Positions 30,006 to 39,680 of a stretch of 64,000 nucleotides of DNA are shown piece after piece; positions within the stretch are counted from its first letter, which is position 1; each line of letters begins with the position of its first letter. Position numbers and translations under genes: made by a program. Under the pieces are notes generated by a model. The model searched no databases. It worked only from the letters and a program-made list of their open reading frames with translations, and had not been told where the DNA came from. This stretch comes from Lachnospiraceae bacterium (GTDB lineage Bacteria > Bacillota > Clostridia > Lachnospirales > Lachnospiraceae): NCBI GenBank assembly GCA_029338675.1, contig JAQYAV010000052.1, forward strand, positions 26,326 through 90,325. Direction: 5' to 3'.

Positions 30006-30696
30006 TCAATATAAACGACTATATGATAGTGTCAAAACTCCTGAAAATTGGAAACTTGACATTAAAGAAAAAATGAAGGCTGAGCAGGCTAAAAATGATT
30101 ATCATGATCAAAATGAAAATAGCAATCAAAATATTAATAGTGGTCAAAATATTGTTAGCTTTAGTAATGCCAAAAAGAAATCTAAAAAAATATATTATTT
30201 TATTCCAGCTGTTAGCGCTGCTGCTTTGTTGTGCTTGGTTTTATTGCTCAGCAGTACCAATAACAAAATAACATTAGACGAAGAAAAAAGTGCAGTAGCA
30301 CAAATTGATCAGTTTACAAAGGAAAATCATAATGTATGTGTTGTTGATAAAGGTGAATTATTAGAGGATGACGCTTTATTTGGAACATTTTCTGATGAAA
30401 CAGTGGATGAGGATAATAGTACAACAGAGGTTAAGTCATCAGTTTATGCATTTGAAAATGGAGGCAACATTAGTATTGTAAAATGTAAAAAAAATCAAAT
30501 GCCAAAAGTTGATAAAAGTGAAATATCCCAAATTGATGGCGTTAATACTGTAATTTGTTTGTATCACAGAAATGGTGAAGAGATATATGTTTCATATATT
30601 GATTTACATGGAGAAGTAGTACAAATTTCATGTGAAAACATGAACAAGGAAGATGTTATATATGCAATTTGGGATTATATTTCGAAAAATAAATAA
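29998..30696 (+). CDS. single-pass membrane protein, probable anti-sigma factor
   Basis: Overlaps sigma gene by 8 nt; cytoplasmic N-term, one TM (IYYFIPAVSAAALLCLVLLLSS), extracytoplasmic C-term. Confidence 0.65.
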   Translation: MDNQYKRLYDSVKTPENWKLDIKEKMKAEQAKNDYHDQNENSNQNINSGQNIVSFSNAKKKSKKIYYFIPAVSAAALLCLVLLLSSTNNKITLDEEKSAVAQIDQFTKENHNVCVVDKGELLEDDALFGTFSDETVDEDNSTTEVKSSVYAFENGGNISIVKCKKNQMPKVDKSEISQIDGVNTVICLYHRNGEEIYVSYIDLHGEVVQISCENMNKEDVIYAIWDYISKNK

Positions 30697-30811
30697 ATAT
30701 TTAGAATAATATTTTTCTAAATATTATATTTTTGAAACCTTTAGTGTATAAAAAAAGTATTACTTATATAATGCAAAAGCATATATTGAATGATCGGAGG
30801 ATAATTTCATT

Positions 30812-33379
30812 ATGAGAAAATATTTCAAAAAGAAAATTGCAATACTTAGTATAGCTAGTATGCTTGCTTTATCTGGCTGTGGCGGACCAAATGTTGGTGT
30901 ACCTGGAATGGATTCAACAACAGAAGCAACAACTGATGCTGTTAATAATAACGATAATTCTGGTACAGCATCTTCAACTAACAATAATACAAATTCACCA
31001 AATCAAGGTAATTCATCATTAACTAGTAATACTAGAAAATCTATAAAGTATAGTGGTGACATTATTAAAGTAAAGAAAACTGATGAAGTAGCAATTAAGG
31101 TTGAATTTAATCCATATGATGAAGGTGTGGATTTATATGAGAATTTTGAAGTATATCAGGATAAAACATGCAGACAGAAGGATACTAATATTACTCATGA
31201 GTGGGATGAAAAAACTAGTTCAATAATCATTAAGCCATCATCAAATGGAAATGGTTTAGTGCATAATTACTCAACTAGCAATACGGATATAAAGGATCTC
31301 AAAGGAAATTATATGGCTGGCTCACAAGAACAAAGCTGGGGTAATTTTGATCAATTATATATTAATATAAAAGTTGATACAAAAACTGGTAAAGCGTTAG
31401 ATGAGTCTCTTATTACAGTTTTATCCATTGAACATGATATTCCTAAGTCACCTCAGGTTACTTATGCATCTACTGAAGATGGTAGAGCAAAAATAACATG
31501 GGAAAAGGTTGATGGAGCAGATGAATATTTAATTTGTTATATTGAAACATTAGATGGATTTGGATTACAGAATTCTATTGTAATTGCCAGAACAAAAGAT
31601 TGTGAATGGATTGGTGAAGTAGATAAAGACCAAAGTCCAAGTGGTAAATTTAACATTGAAAATGTATATTCAATGAATAGTTTATTTTGTTCAAAGGTTA
31701 TATCAGATGATGATAAGCTTGGAAGTGGAATGGCAACTTCTTCTGATTCATCTAACGATTATAAATATGATGATAAATATAACAGATATTATTGTGTATT
31801 GGCTATCAATAAAGAAAAATCATCTGGTTTATCTAATATGATTTCGGCAAATGATTACAGCCATTTATTACCTTTTTCTTCTGCATTTAATACAAATAAT
31901 GAGCGATTCGGCAAGGTATACAATGATATTATGGATTTACCAACAACAATGGCAGTAACAATGTGTGATGGTACAATTGCTGAAAAGGTAATTGATTATG
32001 ATTTCAATAATGTAGTATATCAAGGAAAAACAGCTTATATAAGAGCTGTTGCAACTAATACATTACTTGATGAAAGTGTAACTGTTAAGGTTGATGATAA
32101 AAGTTCTTTTGAAAGCAAATTTAGTGAGATTGTTGAGCGTCAGGATAAGCTTAAGAAAAAGGGTGGTGTTATTGGCCCGGATATTACAATTGATGATGAA
32201 TCAGATAACAATGAACAAAAACCAGATGAAACAACAGAAGCAACAACAGAGTCAAAGCCAGATGAAACAACAGAAGCAACAACAGAGTCAAAGCCAGATG
32301 AAACAACAGAAGCAACAACAGAAGCAACAACAGAAGCAACAACAGAAGCAAAGCCCGATGAAACAACAGAAGCAACAACAGAAAGTAATAGTAATGCTAC
32401 AGATATTGATTCAAGTGGAATATATGCAAACTCAGATTTAGCTTTATATCTTGCGCAAAACATGCTTGCGGGCAATACGGATATTGATGTAAGTGCATTT
32501 AATGAAAAAGTAGATTCTCAGGCTGTATTTGATGCAATGCTTGAGGCATCATATCAAAATCCATTAATTCTTGGACTTAAATCTGCTAATATGAATACAA
32601 AAGATTATATGCTACATGTTAATTACTATTATGATGTAGATACTGCAAATAAGATGCGTGAAGAACTCAAAACTGAAGTAGCCAATGTTGCAAAAAAAAT
32701 CTTTACAGATGGAATGAGCGATTATGAGAAGGATATAGCAATTAACCAATATTTATGTGATAGTGCAAAATACGATGATGCGGCATTAGAAAGTGCAAAA
32801 GCAACTAACTTTAAGAACGTGGATTCTAAATTTAATGATTCTTTTAATGCGTACGGAATTCTTTGTAAGAAAGTTGGTGTATGTGCTAGCTACGCAGCTT
32901 CATACAAGCTTCTTGCAGATGCTTGTGGACTTGAATGTGTTGTTGTAACGGGAAATCTTGCAGGTTTAGGCCCTCATGCATGGAACAAGGTTAAGATTAA
33001 TGGCAACTGGTGTATAGTTGATTCTACAAACAACGATAATGAAATATTTCCAAATGCATTACTTAATTTATCAGATGCAACTTCATATAGTGCACTAGTA
33101 CAGGATGAAAGATTTGTAAATGATAGTAATGTTTCCGATTATATGGCTAACACAGATGAAAATGAATATTATAAGGTAAATGGAATGCTATATAATAAAA
33201 GTGAAATTGTTGACAAAATGGTGGAGCAATTATCAACAAATAGCAAGGCAATTTTAAGAACTGACTATAATTTAACTAATGATGAGGCTAGTGCTCTTAT
33301 GCAAGAAATTGCAGTTAAAGCAGGTAAAAATTACGAAGGTTGCACATGGCTTGGTGTTTTACATATAAAAGAAAAATAA
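30812..33379 (+). CDS. lipoprotein with TTEAT repeat linker and transglutaminase-like domain
   Basis: Lipobox LALSGCGG; C/H/D triad in GVCASYAASYKLLADACGLEC, GPHAWNKVKINGNWCIVDST. Confidence 0.88.
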   Translation: MRKYFKKKIAILSIASMLALSGCGGPNVGVPGMDSTTEATTDAVNNNDNSGTASSTNNNTNSPNQGNSSLTSNTRKSIKYSGDIIKVKKTDEVAIKVEFNPYDEGVDLYENFEVYQDKTCRQKDTNITHEWDEKTSSIIIKPSSNGNGLVHNYSTSNTDIKDLKGNYMAGSQEQSWGNFDQLYINIKVDTKTGKALDESLITVLSIEHDIPKSPQVTYASTEDGRAKITWEKVDGADEYLICYIETLDGFGLQNSIVIARTKDCEWIGEVDKDQSPSGKFNIENVYSMNSLFCSKVISDDDKLGSGMATSSDSSNDYKYDDKYNRYYCVLAINKEKSSGLSNMISANDYSHLLPFSSAFNTNNERFGKVYNDIMDLPTTMAVTMCDGTIAEKVIDYDFNNVVYQGKTAYIRAVATNTLLDESVTVKVDDKSSFESKFSEIVERQDKLKKKGGVIGPDITIDDESDNNEQKPDETTEATTESKPDETTEATTESKPDETTEATTEATTEATTEAKPDETTEATTESNSNATDIDSSGIYANSDLALYLAQNMLAGNTDIDVSAFNEKVDSQAVFDAMLEASYQNPLILGLKSANMNTKDYMLHVNYYYDVDTANKMREELKTEVANVAKKIFTDGMSDYEKDIAINQYLCDSAKYDDAALESAKATNFKNVDSKFNDSFNAYGILCKKVGVCASYAASYKLLADACGLECVVVTGNLAGLGPHAWNKVKINGNWCIVDSTNNDNEIFPNALLNLSDATSYSALVQDERFVNDSNVSDYMANTDENEYYKVNGMLYNKSEIVDKMVEQLSTNSKAILRTDYNLTNDEASALMQEIAVKAGKNYEGCTWLGVLHIKEK
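32219..32391 (+). repeat. tandem repeats (36-nt units plus 12-nt subunits) encoding (PDETTEATTESK)n / (TTEA)n
   Basis: Repeated gatgaaacaacagaagcaacaacagagtcaaagcca. Confidence 0.95.
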
Positions 33380-33409
33380 GAATTATAATAGGTGAAAGAG
33401 AAAAAGATT

Positions 33410-34399
33410 ATGCAAAATATTACAGATATAACACAAGAGGAATTGCAAAGAGCAACGGGAATTATATCTAGATTAAGTGATTACTATGGAAGTAAGGTTG
33501 TTGGTCAACAATATCTTGGCTTTTCAATTTTGGTTGCTATGATGACAAATGGACATATATTACTTGAATCAGTGCCTGGATTAGCAAAGACTACTGCTGC
33601 TAAAGTGATGACAGATGCAGTTAATGGTAAATTCTCAAGAATTCAGTGTACACCTGATCTTCTTCCTAGTGATATTATAGGTACTCAGACTTATAATATG
33701 GCAACTAATTCATTTGAAGATAAGATTGGTCCTGTATATGCAAATTTTGTATTACTTGATGAGGTTAACAGATCAAGTGCAAAGACACAGAGTGCAATGC
33801 TTGAAGCTATGCAGGAACATGAAATAACAATTGGTGGCAAGGGCTATAAGTTACCAGAGGTGTTTGTAGTAATAGCAACACAAAACCCAGTTGAACAGGA
33901 AGGTACATATGTACTTTCCGAGGCTCAGCTAGATAGATTTTTACTTAAGGTAAATCTTTCATATCCAAATACAAATCAAGAAATAGAAATTTTAGACAGA
34001 ATTGAAGCAAATGTTTTTTCTGAAAATCATTCGGTTGCTTCTGTTGAGGATATTATTTTTTTACAAAAATTAACAAAGAAAGTATATGTTGATCCAGCAA
34101 TTAAAAAATATATTGTTGACATTGTTCAGGCATCAAGAAATACAGAATTTTGTTTACCACCAGAATTATCACAATATGTTTCTATGGGAGCAAGTACAAG
34201 AGCTGCAATTTCGTTTATGGAGGTTGCAAAAGCAGTAGCACTTATTAATGGACGAGTTTTTTGTACGCCAGATGATGTAAAAACAATGAGTTACTCAATT
34301 TTACGACATAGAATTGGACTTAACTTCTCGGCAATGGCTGATGGTATTAAAGAAGAAACTATTATTGATGCAATTTTAGGAGCTGTTAAAACACCATGA
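33410..34399 (+). CDS. MoxR family AAA+ ATPase
   Basis: ESVPGLAKTTAAKVM (Walker A), NFVLLDEVNRSSAKTQSAMLEAMQEHEITIGG, VIATQNPVEQEGTY; GTG 33392 also possible start. Confidence 0.93.
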   Translation: MQNITDITQEELQRATGIISRLSDYYGSKVVGQQYLGFSILVAMMTNGHILLESVPGLAKTTAAKVMTDAVNGKFSRIQCTPDLLPSDIIGTQTYNMATNSFEDKIGPVYANFVLLDEVNRSSAKTQSAMLEAMQEHEITIGGKGYKLPEVFVVIATQNPVEQEGTYVLSEAQLDRFLLKVNLSYPNTNQEIEILDRIEANVFSENHSVASVEDIIFLQKLTKKVYVDPAIKKYIVDIVQASRNTEFCLPPELSQYVSMGASTRAAISFMEVAKAVALINGRVFCTPDDVKTMSYSILRHRIGLNFSAMADGIKEETIIDAILGAVKTP

Positions 34400-35280
34400 A
34401 AATGAATTATGTTTCAAGAATCCAATCTAATTTAAAGAAATATAAAACAATTAATACCAACAAAATTACAACTAGAATTCTTGATGGTTCATATAATTCT
34501 GTTTACAAAGGAAGAAGTATGAATTTTGATGAACTACGTGAATACGTTCCTGGTGATGAAATAAAGGATATGGATTGGAAGGCATCTGCAAGAGGAAATA
34601 AGCTTTTAGTAAGACAATATATTGCTGAAAAAAAGCATAATATTATGCTTGTAATTGATAGTAATTGTCGTATGCTTGCCAATGCAAATGACACACAGGA
34701 TAAAGCTGAGGTTGCATTATTAAGTGCAGGAACACTTGCATATCTAGTTAATAGAAATGGTGACTATGTAAGTGCAACATTTGCAACTAAAACATCAGTT
34801 AATCATATTCCATTTAGAAGTGGTTTGATGAATATTGAAAATATTCTTTCTTCGTATCATAAGGCTGTTACGTTGGACAATGATTCGGATTTGAATAAGC
34901 CTCTTGAGTTTATTTTACATAATTACAATAGAAGAATGATTATCTTGATTGTTACAGATATTACAGGTATTGATAAGATTAAGGAAGACAACCTAAAGAG
35001 ATTATTGGTGAGACACGATGTTTTATTAGTTGACGTTAGTGATGCTGATTTATCAGGCAAAAATGTATATGATGTTGAGATGGGCAGCTATCTTCCAGAT
35101 TTCTTTACAAGAGACAAGAAATTTGTCGCATTAGAGGAAGAGAAGAAACAGTCATTTGAACAAAGATGTATAGATAAGCTTAAAAGATATGGTATTGCAT
35201 CCTCTGTTATATCAAACACAAAAGATATAGATGCAAAAATAATTGAGCTTTTGGAAAAGCATAAGGAGAATGTGAAATAA
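34396..35280 (+). CDS. DUF58 domain protein
   Basis: RSMNFDELREYVPGDEIKDMDWKASARGNKLLVRQY; ATGA overlap with moxR. Confidence 0.92.
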   Translation: MKMNYVSRIQSNLKKYKTINTNKITTRILDGSYNSVYKGRSMNFDELREYVPGDEIKDMDWKASARGNKLLVRQYIAEKKHNIMLVIDSNCRMLANANDTQDKAEVALLSAGTLAYLVNRNGDYVSATFATKTSVNHIPFRSGLMNIENILSSYHKAVTLDNDSDLNKPLEFILHNYNRRMIILIVTDITGIDKIKEDNLKRLLVRHDVLLVDVSDADLSGKNVYDVEMGSYLPDFFTRDKKFVALEEEKKQSFEQRCIDKLKRYGIASSVISNTKDIDAKIIELLEKHKENVK

Positions 35281-35281
35281 A

Positions 35282-35755
35282 ATGGATACTAGTTTTGACA
35301 TTAAAGAACCTTTATCGTATTCAGTTGTTCCAGTAATAATATTAGCTATTTTATTTGTGGGCGGCGGAATATTTTTTTTGGCTGTTTTATTTAAGAATAT
35401 AAAGAATAATTCCTCAAAGAACATAAAAGTAGTTGAGCTTAAACCTGAAAAGATTATAAACATCAAAAGAAAGTATGTTGGTGAACTTGAAAAAATATAT
35501 AATGCATATAATCTTGGCAAATTAGACGTTAGAAGTGCTTATCAAAAAATGAGTATCTGTGTAAGAAAATTTGTTTTTGAAATTACAGGAATTAAAGTAC
35601 AAAATTATACATTACAGGATATTAAGAAGCTTAATATGCCTGCTCTAGAAGCTTTGATTAGTGATTTTTACAATCCAGAGTTCAATAAAAATGCAACTGC
35701 AAATTTTGAGATGTCAATAATGAATACAAAAAGGGTAATTGAAGAATGGAATTAA
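35282..35755 (+). CDS. small membrane protein of MoxR/Bat-type operon (DUF4381-like position)
   Basis: One N-terminal TM, alpha-helical cytoplasmic tail; overlaps next gene; operon position. Confidence 0.6.
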   Translation: MDTSFDIKEPLSYSVVPVIILAILFVGGGIFFLAVLFKNIKNNSSKNIKVVELKPEKIINIKRKYVGELEKIYNAYNLGKLDVRSAYQKMSICVRKFVFEITGIKVQNYTLQDIKKLNMPALEALISDFYNPEFNKNATANFEMSIMNTKRVIEEWN

Positions 35756-36765
35756 AAAGTAAATTTGCCATATATTTTGGAATTATATTGTCGGTTATAA
35801 TGCTGTTGTCATTAATATTTAAATCGAGAAGTAAATCGAAATATGGCGGTGGTAAAAAAACTACGGGAATAAAATATTCAAAAGACGAAAGCTATTTTAA
35901 AGCGAAAATGGTTCAGTATAAAATCTTAAAATTATTTGTAACTATGCTATTTATTTTAACGATTTTAACTTATTCAATTATGCTTTCGAGACCATATAAG
36001 AATAAAATTACAACATCAGAAATATACAACAGAGATATTATGCTTTGTATGGATATTTCTTCTTCTGTGGATGATGTAAATGTTGAACTGGTAGATAAAC
36101 TGAAGGAAACTGTTAAAAATCTTAATGGTGATCGTGTGGGAATAATGATTTTTAATACTTCACCAGTTCTAATATCTCCTTTAACAGATGATTACGATTA
36201 CATATGCGAGCAATTAGACCTATTAAAAGAATCCTTGCAGTATAGAATTGATGGTATGCAGGGTAAATCATATAATGAATCAATGACATTATTAGATTTT
36301 ATTTCAGAAGGAACTGTTGTTGATGCTGAAACTATTGGTAGTTCGTTAATTGGTGATGGATTAGCAAGTAGTGTATATAATTTTACTGATTTGGATAGTG
36401 AACGATCAAGAGTAATTATATTTTCAACAGATAATGACTTGTACGGAGAACAGATATTTACTCTTCAGGAAGCTGCTGATCTTTGCGCATCTAAGAAGAT
36501 TACTGTATTTAGTATAGGAATAGAGAATATGCCAAAGGATAAGAAGGATGAGCTTGAACAAGCAGCTTTAAGCACAGGCGGAAAAATGTATATTGCAGAA
36601 GATAATTCATTAAAAAATATAATTAATGATATTGAAAAAACATCTAAATCTGTTATGAAAACTGATACAAAGAGCCAGGAAATAATGATTGTTAAAACAC
36701 CTTTTATACTAATGCTTATTAGTACATTTTTGTTATTTGTGTTTTGTAAAATGACAAGAATATAA
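35746..36765 (+). CDS. VWA domain membrane protein (BatA-like)
   Basis: MIDAS DISSS in IMLCMDISSSVDDVNVE, LIGDGLASSV, N- and C-terminal TMs. Confidence 0.85.
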   Translation: MELKSKFAIYFGIILSVIMLLSLIFKSRSKSKYGGGKKTTGIKYSKDESYFKAKMVQYKILKLFVTMLFILTILTYSIMLSRPYKNKITTSEIYNRDIMLCMDISSSVDDVNVELVDKLKETVKNLNGDRVGIMIFNTSPVLISPLTDDYDYICEQLDLLKESLQYRIDGMQGKSYNESMTLLDFISEGTVVDAETIGSSLIGDGLASSVYNFTDLDSERSRVIIFSTDNDLYGEQIFTLQEAADLCASKKITVFSIGIENMPKDKKDELEQAALSTGGKMYIAEDNSLKNIINDIEKTSKSVMKTDTKSQEIMIVKTPFILMLISTFLLFVFCKMTRI

Positions 36766-36793
36766 AGGCTAACAATCACTAGGAGGGTTATTT

Positions 36794-37744
36794 ATGATAA
36801 TTAAACCAATAATTCCAATATGGATTATGTCAATTATCTGTATATTGATGATTATTCTAAAAAGAAAAAAATTATTAGCTTTTATAAGACAGCTTTTAAT
36901 AGTGGCTTTATTATTTGTTATTAATTTACGTGTGATGGTTCCAGATGGAACACAGACAGTTAAAAATGTTAGCATGGACGTTAAAATTGTATTTGTAATT
37001 GATGACACGCTTAGCATGGTTGCTAACGATTATAGTGGCGAGCAAAGAAGACTAGATGGCGCATTAAATGATTGTTCTCGAATAGTGGAAAAGTTTAATG
37101 GGGCAAAGTTTTCTATTGTTACATTCCATAACACTGCGCTAATTTCTTCTCCCATGACAAACAATATAGAGCATATTAATGGTATTTTAACTTCTATAGA
37201 GCCAATAAGAGAAATTAGTGCAAAGGGAACTTCCTTTGATAGCTGCAGAGATTTGTTGGCTTCTTATTTACCTAAAATAAAGAAAAAGGATGATAGCAAA
37301 GTACTTGTTTACTTACTAAGTGATGGAGAGCTTAATAATGATGCCAAGCTTGCTGATTTTTCTTCGTTGAGGGAATACGTAGATGGAGGAGCAGTGCTTG
37401 GATATGGTACACAAAATGGTGCAAAGATGTATGCAAAGACATCAGGCTTTTACAGTGAAAAAGAAGAATATGATTATGTAATAGATAAGAAAACATATGA
37501 AGAAGCCATATCAAAAATGGATGAAGGAAATTTAAAGAAGATTGCTGATGACATGGGTGTATCCTACGTTAATATGAATAATGCACCTGGAATTTCAGAG
37601 ATTACTGATGACTTCGTTGAAGATTTAAATGTAGATGATGAAGAAGATTCATCTTTGGGATATAAAGATACATATTATTATTTGATTCCAGTGTTAATTA
37701 TATTAATTTTTCTTGATTTTTTAAGTCAAAAGAAACATTTTTAA
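36794..37744 (+). CDS. VWA domain membrane protein (BatB-like; MIDAS DDTLS)
   Basis: VKIVFVIDDTLSMVANDYSGEQRRLDGA, VYLLSDGELN, C-terminal TM. Confidence 0.83.
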   Translation: MIIKPIIPIWIMSIICILMIILKRKKLLAFIRQLLIVALLFVINLRVMVPDGTQTVKNVSMDVKIVFVIDDTLSMVANDYSGEQRRLDGALNDCSRIVEKFNGAKFSIVTFHNTALISSPMTNNIEHINGILTSIEPIREISAKGTSFDSCRDLLASYLPKIKKKDDSKVLVYLLSDGELNNDAKLADFSSLREYVDGGAVLGYGTQNGAKMYAKTSGFYSEKEEYDYVIDKKTYEEAISKMDEGNLKKIADDMGVSYVNMNNAPGISEITDDFVEDLNVDDEEDSSLGYKDTYYYLIPVLIILIFLDFLSQKKHF

Positions 37745-37791
37745 CAGCTTAATTGTAGATTAATATTTTGATTATTGAAAGGATTTAATTT

Positions 37792-38454
37792 ATGAAGAAA
37801 ATAATATTTTCGTTATGGATTGTATCTTTGGTATTGTTTATTTTGGTCTTATCAGGATATAAAAATAATAAAAAATTTATAGATGAATATAAAAGTCATA
37901 ACTACATTGAGGAAAAAATTGCAATACAGGATATTTTAAAGCCGTATGTCAAATTATACAACAATGGTAATTCAGCATATAAAAATAAAGATTATGATAA
38001 GGCAATTTCCTTATATGACGAAGCATTATCAAAGCATCCTTCTCACAAAAACAAATCTGCATGTAAAATCAGATATAATAAAGCATTAGCTATGCTTCAG
38101 ATGCTTTTATCCGAAGAAGAAAATTCTATGGAAAAAGATGAAATGATTAAAAGATTAAATGATATTAAAGCGGTTCTTTTAGAAGAAGGATGTGCTGATG
38201 ATAATAATTCTGGACATGATAATGATTGTCAGATTCTTAAGAATTATATTGATCAATTAATTAATCAGGTGAATAATGGTTCGGGTTCTAGTGGCGATAG
38301 TAAAGATGATAATAAACAACAGGATCCACAAACAAAATCAAAGGAAGAACAGCTTAAGGATAGACAAAAGGAAGGACAAAAGAATAGAATATCAAAATCT
38401 AGTGATTTGCCTTTTGAAGTAGATGATATATATTTTGATGGAGATTCATGGTAA
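37792..38454 (+). CDS. TPR-containing membrane-anchored protein (BatC-like)
   Basis: N-terminal TM, YNNGNSAYKNKDYDKAISLYDEALSKHPSHK TPR unit, charged linker. Confidence 0.7.
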   Translation: MKKIIFSLWIVSLVLFILVLSGYKNNKKFIDEYKSHNYIEEKIAIQDILKPYVKLYNNGNSAYKNKDYDKAISLYDEALSKHPSHKNKSACKIRYNKALAMLQMLLSEEENSMEKDEMIKRLNDIKAVLLEEGCADDNNSGHDNDCQILKNYIDQLINQVNNGSGSSGDSKDDNKQQDPQTKSKEEQLKDRQKEGQKNRISKSSDLPFEVDDIYFDGDSW

Positions 38455-38524
38455 ATAATATGTCTTTGTGTATGTTAAGTAAGCTTTATTAATACAGAAA
38501 TTTACATAGTATTACAAATTGATT

Positions 38525-38580
38525 TTATAATAAAAAAACTATTATAATATATGCATATTATAATAGTTTTTTTATTATAA
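38525..38580. terminator. perfect 25-bp inverted repeat with 6-nt loop, likely bidirectional-looking terminator
   Basis: ttataataaaaaaactattataata-tatgca-tattataatagtttttttattataa. Confidence 0.75.
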
Positions 38581-38621
38581 TAATATTTGTATATTTTTTT
38601 AAAAGGAAGGGGAAGGCTTTT

Positions 38622-39611
38622 ATGAAAATTTTATTTTATGATACAAAGAAATACGATAAAGATTCTTTTGAAAGGGCTTTAACAGAATTTGATGAAATTG
38701 AAATTAATTATCTTGATGCAGATTTATCTGTTGATACTGCTAAATTAGCAGTAGGATATGATGCTGTATGTGCTTTTGTTAGTTCAGATGTTGGTAAAGA
38801 TGTAATAAAAGCCTTAGCTTGTGCAGGAGTAAAATTAATACTAATGCGATGTGCAGGATATAATAACGTAGATTTGGAGGCAGCAAAGAATAATAATATT
38901 ACTGTAATGCGTGTCCCAGGATATTCTCCTGAGGCAGTTGCAGAGCATGCAATTGCACTTGCTTTAGCAGTTGATAGACATATTCATAAAGGCTATATTC
39001 GTGTTAGAGAGAATAATTTTAGTTTATTAGGTCTTACAGGAATCAATTTATTTAAGAAAACCGCTGGAATTGTAGGTACTGGTAAAATAGGAGCAGCAAT
39101 GTGTAAAATATGCCAAGGGTTCGGAATGAGAGTAGTTGCTTACGATGTATATAAGAATCCAGAGCTTGATTTTGTTGAATATGTTGATTTTGATACGCTA
39201 CTTAAAGAAAGTGATTTAATTTCACTTCATTGTCCTCTTACAAATGATAATTATCATTTGATAAACAAGGAAACTATTGAAAAAATGAAGGATGATGTTA
39301 TATTAATCAATACTTCTAGAGGTGCTTTGATTAATACATCTGATTTAATAGAAGGAATAAGGAGCCACAAGTTCTTCGGAGTTGGATTAGACGTTTATGA
39401 AGAAGAGGGACCTAATGTATTTGAAAATCGAGAAGATGATATTATGCAAAATTCTATAACAGCTAGATTATTATCCTTCCCAAATGTAATTGTCACATCA
39501 CATCAAGGATTTTTAACTGAAGAAGCACTTACGTCCATTGGAAGAACAACATTACAAAATGCAGTAGATTTTATGAATGGCACTCTTCAGGAGATAAATG
39601 TAGTTAAATAA
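38622..39611 (+). CDS. D-lactate dehydrogenase-type 2-hydroxyacid dehydrogenase
   Basis: RCAGYNNVDLEAAK, VPGYSPEAVAEHAIAL, GIVGTGKIGAAM, HCPLTNDNYHLINKETI, NTSRGALINT. Confidence 0.93.
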   Translation: MKILFYDTKKYDKDSFERALTEFDEIEINYLDADLSVDTAKLAVGYDAVCAFVSSDVGKDVIKALACAGVKLILMRCAGYNNVDLEAAKNNNITVMRVPGYSPEAVAEHAIALALAVDRHIHKGYIRVRENNFSLLGLTGINLFKKTAGIVGTGKIGAAMCKICQGFGMRVVAYDVYKNPELDFVEYVDFDTLLKESDLISLHCPLTNDNYHLINKETIEKMKDDVILINTSRGALINTSDLIEGIRSHKFFGVGLDVYEEEGPNVFENREDDIMQNSITARLLSFPNVIVTSHQGFLTEEALTSIGRTTLQNAVDFMNGTLQEINVVK

Positions 39612-39680
39612 AAGACGATATGTTTTTTTGATATAAGTAACTATTTTATAGAATAACATAAATGAAAGGTACGAAAGATA

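Noticed and set aside
32219-32391. CRISPR-like regular repeats
   Set aside because: In-frame coding repeat without spacers inside a lipoprotein ORF
32091-32475. Overlapping QQKQQ / LLLLL / SVVASVV ORFs in three frames
   Set aside because: They are alternate-frame readings of the TTEAT repeat in the lipoprotein gene
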